From Pedobacter sp. HDW13 (GTDB taxonomy: Bacteria > Bacteroidota > Bacteroidia > Sphingobacteriales > Sphingobacteriaceae), in assembly GCF_011303555.1 (NCBI RefSeq), contig NZ_CP049868.1, forward strand, positions 4,526,001 through 4,590,000: a stretch of 64,000 bases of DNA. Direction: 5' to 3'. Numbering within the stretch: position 1 is the stretch's first letter; each line of letters begins with the position of its first letter. The position numbers and the translations under genes were made by a program. The notes beneath the pieces are model-generated. The model saw nothing but the letters and a program-made list of their open reading frames with translations, ran no database searches and was not told the origin of the DNA. Shown here one piece after another: positions 1-8,733 of the stretch.

Positions 1-126
1 ATAGAAAAAGCTTACAATGTTTCGTCTTGGCCATCGAAATTTCTGATTTCCCCTCAGGGAAAATTCGTGGCTATACCCTCTAGTGTTAATTGGATAAAAT
101 ATGTTAAAGATTACATTAATGATTAA
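1..126 (+). CDS. C-terminal end of a thioredoxin-like (TlpA/redoxin) protein, truncated by the window edge
   Basis: The window opens inside a reading frame that gives 41 residues and stops at TAA 124-126. The peptide has the C-terminal half of a thioredoxin fold: a 'YNVSSWPSKFLISPQGKFV' stretch, matching the usual 'Y.V...P..fLId..G.iv' around the cis-proline of TlpA/AhpC-like proteins. The CxxC half lies outside the window. The next operon also carries a TlpA-like protein (1617-2765), so this could be a paralogous redox protein. The family call is inferred from this short motif only. Confidence 0.55.
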   Translation: MEKAYNVSSWPSKFLISPQGKFVAIPSSVNWIKYVKDYIND

Positions 127-539
127 CAGGTTATCAAAACTAATAGGTCGTATCCGCCATACTAATTACATTTCCAGCTGAAGAAAATATTTTGTGACAA
201 TTTTTTGTGTGACAAAAAAAACTGTCACAGAAAAAAGTGCCACAACTTTGTGAGCAAATTTTAACGGACATAAAAAAGTGCCACAGTAAAAATGGTCACA
301 ACGCTGGCTGAAATAACAAATTGTGGTGAAAGATGCGCTGATCATTAATGGAACAGATTGGGGTAGCGTTTGGTGTTTGCCAAACGCTGCTTTGTTAAAT
401 GGTATCGGTTTATATTCTTCCTTAAAAAAGTACAGCCGCTACTTATTTTATTACTCACCACATATTTAATAGCACTTGCCACATTAATTATATATTATTC
501 TTTTAGTTTGCGTCCTTTGATCCGAACCAAAAGAAATAT
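127..539. other. 413-bp intergenic region with a TGTGACA repeat, a hairpin and a hydrophobic small frame
   Basis: This gap precedes the kinase/TlpA/regulator operon. It holds repeat copy 1 (185-345, separate entry). It also holds a perfect 9-bp stem-loop, AGCGTTTGG 365-373 pairing with CCAAACGCT 380-388, without a T-run, so it is not a classical terminator. A small open frame from TTG 370 or GTG 373 to TAG 544-546 would encode about 58 residues with one strongly hydrophobic segment and a basic end, overlapping the next start codon. I cannot tell whether it is translated. Confidence 0.4.
185..345 (+). repeat. TGTGACA/TGTCACA repeat, copy 1
   Basis: TGTGACA occurs at 193-199 and 208-214 and TGTCACA at 223-229, followed by AGTGCCACA, a TTTGTG.GCAAATTTTAA block, a second GTGCCACA and GGTCACAAC. 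The same order of motifs recurs at 56378-56510 and 57664-57826 in the same orientation. The end of this copy (GCTGATCATTAATGGAACAG, about 336-355, and the bases after it) recurs as a truncated copy at 3502-3534. The function is unknown. It is AT-rich and could fold into nested hairpins. Confidence 0.6.
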
Positions 540-1592
540 ATGTTAGCCGCTTTTAAAAAATTACTGATAAACTGGATTGCCCACTTTTTAATTATGTGGA
601 TTGCAATTACTGCATTTACGTTAATTCCTTATTTGTATCATGTACATATCTGGGGTAATTACATCTACAATACCGATGGTACTCCTGTAACAGGTTGGCA
701 ATATGCTACCAATTTAAATAGTGATTTATTCGTTGTTGCAATTTTTATCTTTTTGACTGAAGTAGTAAGGCAATTTCTTTTTAAAAAGCGCCATTTCATT
801 GTTTTTATAGCAGGATGTTTATTAACCGGAATGATCTCATGCGCAGGAATTGTTTATTTACGTCCGAACGTTTTTAAGCAGCAAGGTAAACTTTCTGCTG
901 TTGAACCTATTTTATATATAGCAGTTTATGCTTTTGTTTATACAATAGTGAGAGATTATTACCTTCAAAATAGAAATAAAAAGTTGCAAAGAATCCAGCA
1001 ATCAGAGAATGAATTGCATGCTTTAAAGGCCCAGCTAAATCCACATTTTCTATTCAATGCCTTAAATTATCTTTACGGTACCGCTTTAAAAGAAAAAGCA
1101 CCCAATACCGCCCAGGGCATTGATACCATGTCGGATATGATGCGTTACACTATACATGGAATGCAAGAAAATTTTGTTCAACTTGGGGATGAACTGAAGT
1201 TTATGGAAAACTATCTCAAACTTCAGCAGCTACGCTTACCCATAAAAGATAATATCAAAATCAGCAGTCAAATTGATTCCGATGATCATCATAATCAACA
1301 GAAAATAGCACCGCTATTGCTGCTGCCTTTTATTGAAAATGCTTTTAAATACGGTATAAGTATAGATACACCCTGCGAAGTTCGGATAAAGATTGTTGTG
1401 GATAAAAACGAGCTGCACATGGAAGTGTTTAATACCATTGTTCAGAACCGTACAGAGGTTAGTGGCAATAATACAGGAATAAAAAATACAATTAAACGTC
1501 TCGATCTTCTTTATCCGGATAGTTATCGCTTAGATCATCAAAACACCGGTTTAGCTTATAATGTTTCATTTAGGTTGAAACTCAGTTCTTAA
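540..1592 (+). CDS. LytS/YehU-type sensor histidine kinase
   Basis: A 350-residue inner-membrane kinase. Four hydrophobic segments (about residues 10-32, 61-78, 85-105 and 122-140) form the sensor. A short coiled linker leads to the His_kinase domain (PF06580 type) with the phospho-acceptor H169 in 'AQLNPHFLFNALN'. The ATPase domain shows the N-box 'PFIENAFKYGI' near residue 267 and a glycine motif 'NNTGIKNTIKRL' near 315. It should phosphorylate the LytTR regulator at 2762-3466. The operon is unusual because a TlpA-like thioredoxin lies between kinase and regulator. No Shine-Dalgarno is visible, as usual in Bacteroidota. The signal sensed cannot be told from the sequence. Confidence 0.9.
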   Translation: MLAAFKKLLINWIAHFLIMWIAITAFTLIPYLYHVHIWGNYIYNTDGTPVTGWQYATNLNSDLFVVAIFIFLTEVVRQFLFKKRHFIVFIAGCLLTGMISCAGIVYLRPNVFKQQGKLSAVEPILYIAVYAFVYTIVRDYYLQNRNKKLQRIQQSENELHALKAQLNPHFLFNALNYLYGTALKEKAPNTAQGIDTMSDMMRYTIHGMQENFVQLGDELKFMENYLKLQQLRLPIKDNIKISSQIDSDDHHNQQKIAPLLLLPFIENAFKYGISIDTPCEVRIKIVVDKNELHMEVFNTIVQNRTEVSGNNTGIKNTIKRLDLLYPDSYRLDHQNTGLAYNVSFRLKLSS

Positions 1593-1616
1593 ACACATCA
1601 TTCAATTTTCGTAATC

Positions 1617-2765
1617 ATGCTTAAAAAAGTAATGTTACTGCTTTGCGGTGCAGCAGTTCCCCTTATGTCTGTAGCTCAGACCAAAAATTCGTTATTTACA
1701 GTTAAAATAACTGCAACAAAAATGCCCGAAATGGCTAAAATTTACCTGCTATACCAGGTAAATGGTAAAAAAATAATCGATTCTGCAATGCAGACTAATG
1801 GCTTGTTTGTTTTTAAAGGTAATATAGATAGACCAAGGTATAGTACCCTTGTTTGCGATACTAACAATATTGGTTTATCGGGAATGATTAAAAAACAACA
1901 CGATAAACCAGATTTATTGCGCATGTATACTTATCCGGGGCAGGTAGTGTTAAAAACCTCAACCCCTTTAATTGCAGATGCAGGTTTTGTAGGGAAGGGC
2001 ATCAATGCTGATCATTTTAAACTGGAACAGCTGCTTAGCCCGGTTTATGCAGCAATCGACAAGATCAGTAATTTAGCCGAAACAGCTCATGAGCCAAAAA
2101 ACTCGCCCTTGAACATTAAATTAGATAGTTTAAATTTGGTTAAGCAGGCTATCAGGCGGAAATTCGTTATCGATAATCCAGACAGCTTTATCGCCTTAGT
2201 TGCATTAAATGACTATGCCGGAATCTCGCCTGATGTTGCAGTTATTGAACCCATGTTTAACAGGCTTTCTTTAAGATTGCAACATACTCCATCGGGCAAA
2301 GAATTTCGGAAATTTCTTTCGGATCAAAAAGCCCTTAATCCAGGTGCAATGGCTCCTGTTTTTGTTCAAAATGATACAGCCGGCAATCCTGTTAATTTGA
2401 CCTCATTTAGGGGTAAATATATATTGATTGATTTCTGGGCTTCCTGGTGCGGCCCTTGCAGAGCTGCCAATCCTGAGCTTGTTAAAATCTATAATGAATT
2501 TAAGGATAGAAATTTTACTATCTTGGGTATTTCTCTTGATGGTGCGGATGCAAAAGATGCATGGTTAAAAGCAATAAAGAACGATGGGTTAAGCTGGCCC
2601 CAGGTTTCGGATTTGAAGCATTGGGAAAATGAGGTGGCCAAGCTTTATAGTGTCAGAAAAATTCCACAGAGTTTTCTCATTGATCCCAAAGGTGTAATTA
2701 TAGCAAGAGATATTGAACCGAACGAACTAATGAAGAAGCTTAAACAAGTATTACTGATAAAATGA
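1617..2765 (+). CDS. TlpA-like thioredoxin protein with N-terminal DUF4369-like domain
   Basis: A 382-residue exported redox protein. Residues 1-21 are a signal peptide ending '..MSVAQ'. Residues about 25-120 resemble the DUF4369 beta domain that precedes many Bacteroidota TlpA proteins, then a helical linker, then an AhpC/TSA-thioredoxin domain from about 245. The active site is WCGPC (C278 and C281) and the cis-proline is P350 in 'KIPQSFLIDPKG'. It probably acts as a periplasmic thiol-disulfide reductase. It lies 24 bp after the kinase stop, and its own stop overlaps the ATG of the response regulator by 4 bp, so the three genes are almost certainly cotranscribed. A redox role in signal perception is possible but is inference. 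Confidence 0.88.
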   Translation: MLKKVMLLLCGAAVPLMSVAQTKNSLFTVKITATKMPEMAKIYLLYQVNGKKIIDSAMQTNGLFVFKGNIDRPRYSTLVCDTNNIGLSGMIKKQHDKPDLLRMYTYPGQVVLKTSTPLIADAGFVGKGINADHFKLEQLLSPVYAAIDKISNLAETAHEPKNSPLNIKLDSLNLVKQAIRRKFVIDNPDSFIALVALNDYAGISPDVAVIEPMFNRLSLRLQHTPSGKEFRKFLSDQKALNPGAMAPVFVQNDTAGNPVNLTSFRGKYILIDFWASWCGPCRAANPELVKIYNEFKDRNFTILGISLDGADAKDAWLKAIKNDGLSWPQVSDLKHWENEVAKLYSVRKIPQSFLIDPKGVIIARDIEPNELMKKLKQVLLIK

Positions 2766-3466
2766 TCAAAGTAATTGCAGTTGATGATGAGCCTGTAGCG
2801 CATGATATTATTCGTGCCCATGCCGAAAAAATACCTTTTATTTCGCTCGATGCTACGTTTTTGAGTGCTACAGATGCATTGGTTTACATTAAAAATGAGC
2901 GGGTAGATTTAGTGTTCCTTGATATTGCTATGCCCGATGTTTCGGGTATTGAATTTGCCTCGATGATAAATCCTGAAATTCTGGTCATTTTTACTACCGC
3001 TTACCCCGAATATGCATTAAAAGGTTTTGAGTTGGCTGCAACAGATTATTTATTAAAGCCTATCAATTTTACCCGCTTTTTAAAGGCTTGCCAGCTTGCC
3101 GAAATGAGACTTCAGGTGCACGATATAAAAAAAAGGGATAAAGAGCAGTCGTTATTTGTAAAGGATGGATATGACTGGGTGCAAATAAAGTTTAGCAACC
3201 TGGTTTATGCCAAAGCTGAAGATAATTATGTTGATTTGCATGAAACTGGTAAACATACCCTTACACGCATTACCTTGACTGAATTGCAGGGAAAACTGCC
3301 CGCAGATCAGTTTTTACGGGTTCATAAATCGTTTATAATTTCCAGACAGAAAATTGAACGGATTGAGAAACACCAGGTAATTGTGGCAGGGAATAAGATT
3401 CCCTTATCCAAATTATATAGAGATCAGCTCCTGCAAAATCTGGGAGGAGAATCATCGGTTAATTAA
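2762..3466 (+). CDS. LytTR-family response regulator
   Basis: A 234-residue cytoplasmic regulator. The receiver domain (1-120) has the acidic pocket 'VDDE', phospho-acceptor D54 in 'VFLDIAMPD', and a conserved lysine in 'LLKPINF'. The LytTR DNA-binding domain covers about 130-230 ('VKDGYDWVQIKFSNLVYAKA', 'FLRVHKSFIISR'). Its ATG overlaps the stop of the TlpA-like gene (ATGA, 2762-2765), giving translational coupling. The likely partner is the kinase at 540-1592. Targets are unknown. Confidence 0.92.
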   Translation: MIKVIAVDDEPVAHDIIRAHAEKIPFISLDATFLSATDALVYIKNERVDLVFLDIAMPDVSGIEFASMINPEILVIFTTAYPEYALKGFELAATDYLLKPINFTRFLKACQLAEMRLQVHDIKKRDKEQSLFVKDGYDWVQIKFSNLVYAKAEDNYVDLHETGKHTLTRITLTELQGKLPADQFLRVHKSFIISRQKIERIEKHQVIVAGNKIPLSKLYRDQLLQNLGGESSVN

Positions 3467-3501
3467 CGTTTTCAACACGAAACTGGGTGGCAGGGTGGAA
3501 T

Positions 3502-3534
3502 GGTGCTGATGATTAATAGAACAGATTGGGGTAT
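3502..3534 (+). repeat. Truncated copy of the end of the TGTGACA repeat
   Basis: GTGCTGATGATTAATAGAAC followed by AGATTGGGGTA matches the end of repeat copy 1 (336-366) with few mismatches. It begins shortly after the stop of the LytTR regulator, so the kinase/TlpA/regulator operon lies between two related sequences in the same orientation. Whether this marks the edges of a transferred cassette is inference. Confidence 0.5.
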
Positions 3535-3565
3535 TTGTTATAGATCAGAAAAGTAATATCGTTAA

Positions 3566-3823
3566 TGCGGAGTTGATAATTTATTTATAAACAATTACAA
3601 AAATAGAAAGCTAAAGATCACTCTAATTAGTGAAATAAAAACTCCATTCAAGTTAAAAGAATACATCGATAAAATAGAGAGCCTTTTACTAAATATCGGG
3701 TGGGAAAATATCGAAGTAAATATAATAAGACATAATAAAGCTTTTTACCCAAGGGCTTTGGATGAAGGATTGCACGCTAGGTTGATACTAACAAATTACA
3801 TGCAAATAATTTCAGGCGTTTAG
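3566..3823 (+). pseudogene. Gene remnant without start codon, family uncertain
   Basis: An open frame of 85 codons runs from just after a TAA (3563-3565) to TAG 3821-3823 but has no start codon until near its end. The translation looks like protein: an amphipathic 'LKEYIDKIESLLLNIGW' stretch, then 'KAFYPRALDEGLHARLILTN'. The end resembles the 'HDRyiiTNY..i.sG' motif I remember from some uncharacterised, often defence-associated proteins, but this is a weak recollection. Directly after the stop another frame continues 'FSMSLATH'. I take it as a decayed 3' end of a gene next to a repeat. Confidence 0.3.
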
Positions 3824-3909
3824 CATGTCGCTTGCTACTCATATGCCCTTAAATGTCTTATATGTTTAAAAAGTCAGAAGATCTGGGGGCTTAGCTTAGC
3901 TGGGAGTTG

Positions 3910-4656
3910 TTAAAGCTGCTGCAAGGCTTTTTTTACCGTATCCTTGTTCGGCTTAGAAATGGGTATTTTTTCTCCGGAGGTTAAGAGCAATAGGCCACCA
4001 TCTTCCTTTAACCAGCTTTTTACATATTTCGGATTAACCAAATGGCTTTGGTGTGTTCTTAAAAAACCATTGGGGCGCAATAAATCTGCATACTCTTTAA
4101 GTGATTTAGAAACCAATATTTTTTCATTGCCCGTAAGGAAGAAATGCGTATAAGTATTGTCTGCTTCGCAACGCACAATTTCTGATAAGGTAACATACCT
4201 GATTTCGCTTTGCATTTGCAGGGCAATTTTGCTCACATTGGTTTCGGGCTTTTTTAATTGTTGCAGTAAAAAATCGAGCTGCGAAGCCGTTTGTGTGGCC
4301 AGTTTGCATTCGGCTTTATTTACCGCATCCTTCAATTCTTCAATATCAACAGGTTTTAAAAGATAATCGAGCGCCGCAAATTTTACGGCCTGTATACCAT
4401 ATTGATCGTAAGCGGTAACAAAAATAACTTCAAAATTACGTGTTGGGAGCAGCTTTAATACTTCGAAACCCGTTTGTTCGCCCATTTGTATATCCAGAAA
4501 CACCAAATCGGGTAAATGTTTTGCAATGGCATTAACCCCATCGCTTACATTTTGAGCTGTGGCTATTATGGTTACCTGCGGGCAATGCTTTAGTAGCAAT
4601 GCCTGCAGGTTTTCTAAGTTTGAAATTTCGTCGTCTATTAATACTGCTCTCATCAT
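3910..4656 (-). CDS. LytTR-family response regulator
   Basis: A 248-residue regulator with receiver domain 1-120 ('LIDDE', phospho-acceptor D55 in 'VFLDIQMGE', lysine in 'LLKPVDIEE'). A linker follows, then a LytTR domain at about 145-245 ('RYVTLSEIVRCEADNTYTHF', 'FLRTHQSHLVNP'). It starts one base after the stop of the upstream kinase gene (4658-6262), so the two are translationally coupled and very likely cognate. Translation could start at either of two adjacent ATG codons. Confidence 0.92.
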   Translation of the reverse strand: MMRAVLIDDEISNLENLQALLLKHCPQVTIIATAQNVSDGVNAIAKHLPDLVFLDIQMGEQTGFEVLKLLPTRNFEVIFVTAYDQYGIQAVKFAALDYLLKPVDIEELKDAVNKAECKLATQTASQLDFLLQQLKKPETNVSKIALQMQSEIRYVTLSEIVRCEADNTYTHFFLTGNEKILVSKSLKEYADLLRPNGFLRTHQSHLVNPKYVKSWLKEDGGLLLLTSGEKIPISKPNKDTVKKALQQL

Positions 4657-4657
4657 G

Positions 4658-6262
4658 TTATAGCCAATCGGTTAAGGTTAAGCTTATTTTAGTACCGTTA
4701 TGGGTTGCTTGTATGGCCAGGGTAAAGCGGTTTTCTTTATAAATATTATTCAATAACGCTATTCTGCTATTACTTAATTGGAGCCCTAAGCCATTGTGCT
4801 TCTTTTCCGTATCGAAACCATTTCCATTATCGCTAACTGTTAAAACCAAATCATTTCCCTGTTCAACAAATGTGATGATAATTTTTCCGTCAGCAGCTTT
4901 TTTCGATATGCCATGTTTTACAGCATTTTCTACAAAAGGTTGCAGCAGCATGCCTGGTATTTCTATAATCGCTAAATCTAAATTTTCGGCATGCTTAATT
5001 TCGTAGGTAAAGCCGAAACGCAGCTGCTCCATTTGCAGGTAATCATCCAATAAAGTTTTTTCTTGCGATAAGCTGATCAGTTCCCTGTCATCGAGTACAT
5101 TGCGGGTTAAGCGCGCAAATTTAGACAGGTATTTATTGACATTATCTATCTCGTTCTTGTTCATTAAATTTTGAATGCCAGAGAGCGCGTTAAACAAAAA
5201 ATGAGGGTTTAACTGCGAACGAACGTAGTTAAGCTGCAGCTTTGCGCTGTTTTTTTGCTGCTCATTTTCTTCCAGCTTTTTTTTGTTTCGTTTTTTAACG
5301 AAGTAAAGAACAACGAGAAACACTAATCCAATAAGTAATGCTACAATAAATGCATATATAAAAAGTTCTCGTTTGCTGTAGTTTTCTTCCGCTAAAGTGA
5401 TAGAAAGTGTATGCCGGGTTGTGTACTTTTCCATTTCCTTTTGCGGCATGTTATAGCGGGAAAATGATGAAGGTTGAATAATAATTTCATAATCACCAGA
5501 TTTTTTGAAAATGTTTCTGTCGATTTTTACGTTGGTTAAAAACTCATGTTCGTCAACTATGCCGCCATACTCCCAGGTAGTTGATTTGAAGATTATCTTA
5601 TTGGTTTGCTTATCTCTTATTGAGATATAATAGATATAATCTTCATCTGACCTGTCTTTTACGATGGTTAGCTCGTCATCTTTTTCGGTGAAAATAAGTT
5701 TTGTTATATCCTTAGGTTCGGTAATCCAGCTGTAATCAACACCTTTATCAATAGTAAAGCGCTTTCTAATACCTTTGATTTTTGCCTTTGGAATTGGCTT
5801 ACCATAAAGAACCGATTTTTCAATATCGAGTGGTTTTTCGATGCTGTAAACCAATACGGTAATGATTTTGCCTTTTACAGGAAAAGTACCCAGTATTGCA
5901 GAACGGAATATTTCTTCATCACCCCCGGCATGGGTATCTTTCAGCAGAGCTTCGTTAATCAGTTCATTTACAACCAATGGTTTATTATCGGATATTATGG
6001 TATACCGATAGTGCTGTATGTTAATATTTTTTCCAAAATTAATCGAGATACTTACCTGGCTTACTTCGGGTACATAACTAAAAAAAGTATTCGGTTGATT
6101 GGGAAATACATTGGCGTAATAAATGTTTTTTGCCGAACTGTCTACACACATGAGCAGTCTTCCACCGGCAGGGTATATGCGATTAAAGTTAATGCCTTTT
6201 TGTGCATTTACTGTAGCTAGCGCGATGATGAAACTGAGAAAAGTAAATACTATTTTTTTCAT
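4658..6262 (-). CDS. LytS-type histidine kinase with large periplasmic sensor domain
   Basis: A 534-residue kinase. I start it at the ATG at 6262 because this gives a good signal peptide (MKKIVFTFLSFIIALATVNA). An upstream TTG/ATG at 6286/6283 would only add eight residues. Residues about 21-300 are an extracytoplasmic beta-rich sensor of unknown ligand. One membrane helix lies near 305-327, then a charged coiled coil, then a His_kinase domain with H354 in 'RSQLNPHFLFNALSGIQNLM' and an ATPase domain ('PFVENAVKHGI', 'DNGNGFDTEKKHNGLGLQLS'). Unlike the multi-helix kinase at 540-1592, this is a single-span receptor type. Its partner is the regulator at 3910-4656. Confidence 0.9.
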   Translation of the reverse strand: MKKIVFTFLSFIIALATVNAQKGINFNRIYPAGGRLLMCVDSSAKNIYYANVFPNQPNTFFSYVPEVSQVSISINFGKNINIQHYRYTIISDNKPLVVNELINEALLKDTHAGGDEEIFRSAILGTFPVKGKIITVLVYSIEKPLDIEKSVLYGKPIPKAKIKGIRKRFTIDKGVDYSWITEPKDITKLIFTEKDDELTIVKDRSDEDYIYYISIRDKQTNKIIFKSTTWEYGGIVDEHEFLTNVKIDRNIFKKSGDYEIIIQPSSFSRYNMPQKEMEKYTTRHTLSITLAEENYSKRELFIYAFIVALLIGLVFLVVLYFVKKRNKKKLEENEQQKNSAKLQLNYVRSQLNPHFLFNALSGIQNLMNKNEIDNVNKYLSKFARLTRNVLDDRELISLSQEKTLLDDYLQMEQLRFGFTYEIKHAENLDLAIIEIPGMLLQPFVENAVKHGISKKAADGKIIITFVEQGNDLVLTVSDNGNGFDTEKKHNGLGLQLSNSRIALLNNIYKENRFTLAIQATHNGTKISLTLTDWL

Positions 6263-6491
6263 AATGTTAAGTTGAATTTTCATCAAACTTGCGGCAATAA
6301 TAACAAAACTAAAACCATAAAACAGTAAAGGCAGTGTTTAGAATAGTAGCCATATCATTTTGTGCAGTATTGGAATGTTGCCTTCAAAAAAGGAATAGCT
6401 TAGTGGATTTAAAGATCTCCTGAATTATAAAGTAAAAAATAGAAGGTTTTTTACGCTAAACCCTCAGTTATTGCGGTTTTTAAGCTAAAAT

Positions 6492-6527
6492 AAAAAAGGA
6501 TTGCGTTTCTGGCCGCAATCCTTTTTT
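6492..6527 (-). terminator. Strong intrinsic terminator
   Basis: Perfect 14-bp stem: AAAAAAGGATTGCG 6492-6505 pairs with CGCAATCCTTTTTT 6514-6527 across an 8-nt loop. It lies 63 bp after the stop of the minus-strand MscS-type gene and upstream of the kinase gene at 4658-6262, so it should end MscS transcription. The A/T-flanked stem could work in both directions. Confidence 0.85.
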
Positions 6528-6590
6528 GTTTTAATAAACCAGTTACCGTTAAGGTAATGTGCTGGTTTTCGGTTTTAAATGTAAGTTAAT

Positions 6591-8477
6591 CTAATCCGTT
6601 TTTTTCGGGTCAGTATTTTCCATCCGTGTACTTGTTCTAAAAACAGGTACACTGTAATCTTTTGGCAAATGCGCTGCAGGTATGGTGGTTTCATTTCCAT
6701 CGCGCAATGCTTTATAATGTGGCGACATAATTTCTACGCCGGCTTCGTTAAAAATATCTTGTATGTTGGCATGCAGGCTGGAGTATATTAAGGCCTGTTT
6801 ATTGGGCGATTTGGTGTGTGCATTTATGCAGTAGCTAACATAATAATCGTCAAGGCTGGTTTGTAGCACATAAGGCTTAGGGTCGGCCTCTATCATATCC
6901 GAACTCAGTGCGGCATCAATAAGCAGTTGATGTACCTGGCGCCAGGGCGCATCGTAACCAATGGTAACCGTAGTGTGTATAATGAGGCCTTTTTCTGATG
7001 CTTCTACACTGTAGTTAATGGTGTGGTTGCTCATCACAGTCGAATTGGGAATCGAAACTACTTCGTTCTGGATAGTTCTTACCCGGGTAACCAAAAGGGT
7101 TTTCTCGATAATATCGCCCGTTACCTCACCAATTTTTACACGGTCTCCAATTCTGAAAGCCCGCATGTAAGTGAGTACCAGGCCGGCAACCACGTTACCC
7201 AAAGCCCCGGCCGAGCCGAAGGTGAACAGAACGCCCATAAATACCGATACGCCTTTAAACACACCAGAGTCTGAGCCTGGCAGGTACGGAAAGATAACAA
7301 TAAGCATAAAGGCCAAAATAAGTACCCTAATGATTTGGTAAGTAGGGTTGGCCCAATCTTTATAAAAGCCTGGTATGGTAAGTTTGCCACGTTCTACCTC
7401 TGTTTTAATAAAGCGCACAAACCGCAGTACATAGCGGAAAACCACCAGCAATACCAGTATTGTCATTAAATCGGGAATGTAATTCCAAATGGCACTTCCT
7501 ATTTTTTTTAAAGGGCCCAGAATATAGGCCAAAAGATTTTCGGAAAGATCTTTGGTAAATGGAAATATACCAAACAGCACCGGCAGGGCCAGATAAATTA
7601 ACAGGATGATAATTATCCACCGGGCAATAGATAAGGCGGCACCGATTACCCAAAGCTGCCGGTCGGGATCTAAAAGTTGATAATTTTTAATCCTGATGCC
7701 ATCTTTAAGCCGCCCTTCGCTTTTAAGTAGTTTGGCGGTGAGGGTTCTAAACAGCCGGTTTACCAGGTATACCAGGCCAATAACCACCGCTATTACCAAT
7801 AAGGTGAGTAAAATTTCTTTTATTATTACCTGCAGGCTGTTTTCATCGCGATAATTGATTACAGATTTGCCTACTGCAGCTTTAACATCGGCTGATAGGG
7901 TATTAATATCTTTTTTTGCCCAGATGGCATCTTCTTCGTTGATGGATAGGAGCAAATTATTTCCATAAATCAGGTCGATTGAGCTTTCGGCCTGGCTAAG
8001 TTTTAGCGAATCGGTATGGAAGGTTGTACCACCGGCAATTTTTTCTAAACGGTTGGCAATGGCCTGCGCACGATCGGCTGCGCTGAAACTGCCAAGTTTG
8101 GCGTAAATATAAAATAGCGTATCGCGGTTAAAAACTACGGGAACTCCTTTAATAAACTTCCTGAGCGAATCGATCTGTTTTACCTGCTTTACTTGCTGAA
8201 GCGAATCTTTCTTTTTCAATGCGCCAAGTTCGAGCAACAAGCGGTTACGTTCGGTATCATCTCCTTTACCCAAAGCATTTACCTGTTTTTGAAGTACATC
8301 GCGTTTTAAGGAGTCTGCAATCCGTTCGGCCGATAACTGGCTCACGCGGTCGAGCCCACTGTTCATTTTTTTAATCTGTGTAGAATCGACAGGTTTTTTT
8401 AGGCTATCAGTTTGGGCATAAAGTTGGGTTCCGAGAAAAACCAAAGCAAAAAGATGGAGGGTAAAAAGTCTTTTCAT
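6591..8477 (-). CDS. MscS-family mechanosensitive ion channel
   Basis: A 628-residue membrane protein. A signal peptide (1-22) is followed by a charged, lysine-rich periplasmic region to about 215. Membrane helices are near 219-241, 273-300, 336-357 and 379-398. The pore-lining helix at about 408-440 has the small-residue pattern 'GSAGALGNVVAGLVL', and the MscS beta domain follows at about 441-490 ('RAFRIGDRVKIGEVTGDIIE', 'SIPNSTVMSNHTINYS'). The family opens under membrane tension and releases solutes on osmotic downshift. It is longer than E. coli MscS, like the MscK/YnaI-type paralogues. Single gene with its own terminator at 6492-6527. Confidence 0.9.
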   Translation of the reverse strand: MKRLFTLHLFALVFLGTQLYAQTDSLKKPVDSTQIKKMNSGLDRVSQLSAERIADSLKRDVLQKQVNALGKGDDTERNRLLLELGALKKKDSLQQVKQVKQIDSLRKFIKGVPVVFNRDTLFYIYAKLGSFSAADRAQAIANRLEKIAGGTTFHTDSLKLSQAESSIDLIYGNNLLLSINEEDAIWAKKDINTLSADVKAAVGKSVINYRDENSLQVIIKEILLTLLVIAVVIGLVYLVNRLFRTLTAKLLKSEGRLKDGIRIKNYQLLDPDRQLWVIGAALSIARWIIIILLIYLALPVLFGIFPFTKDLSENLLAYILGPLKKIGSAIWNYIPDLMTILVLLVVFRYVLRFVRFIKTEVERGKLTIPGFYKDWANPTYQIIRVLILAFMLIVIFPYLPGSDSGVFKGVSVFMGVLFTFGSAGALGNVVAGLVLTYMRAFRIGDRVKIGEVTGDIIEKTLLVTRVRTIQNEVVSIPNSTVMSNHTINYSVEASEKGLIIHTTVTIGYDAPWRQVHQLLIDAALSSDMIEADPKPYVLQTSLDDYYVSYCINAHTKSPNKQALIYSSLHANIQDIFNEAGVEIMSPHYKALRDGNETTIPAAHLPKDYSVPVFRTSTRMENTDPKKTD

Positions 8478-8630
8478 AATCGTTTGTACTTGGTTAAATG
8501 TAATTAAAATTAGGCTGATAATGATTTTTGGTACTTAAGTTTATCCAGAAAAATAGTTCAATTGCTTTTCAGCGGTAAATTGTTCAAATTTAACAGCTCA
8601 ATTAGCATAAGCCTGAAAAGTAATTTAGTA

Positions 8631-8642
8631 TTTGTATACAAA
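8631..8642. promoter_or_regulatory. 12-bp perfect palindrome upstream of the ECF sigma gene
   Basis: TTTGTATACAAA is a perfect dyad about 92 bp before the sigma factor start, in the 256-bp gap between the divergent mscS-type and sigma genes. It has the size of a small dimeric operator, but no second copy was noticed nearby and chance occurrence in AT-rich DNA is possible. Confidence 0.2.
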
Positions 8643-8733
8643 ATTATTTTTATACTTAACAAATTGTTAATACGGATAGAATTGTATATTTAACATCTAA
8701 ATGGTTTTTTTGCATTGAAATTTAGGCAGGGTA

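Noticed and set aside
193..229. TGTGACA...TGTCACA as a CRP-type site
   Set aside because: CRP sites have TGTGA-N6-TCACA; here the half-sites are too far apart and repeated, and they are part of a longer dispersed repeat.
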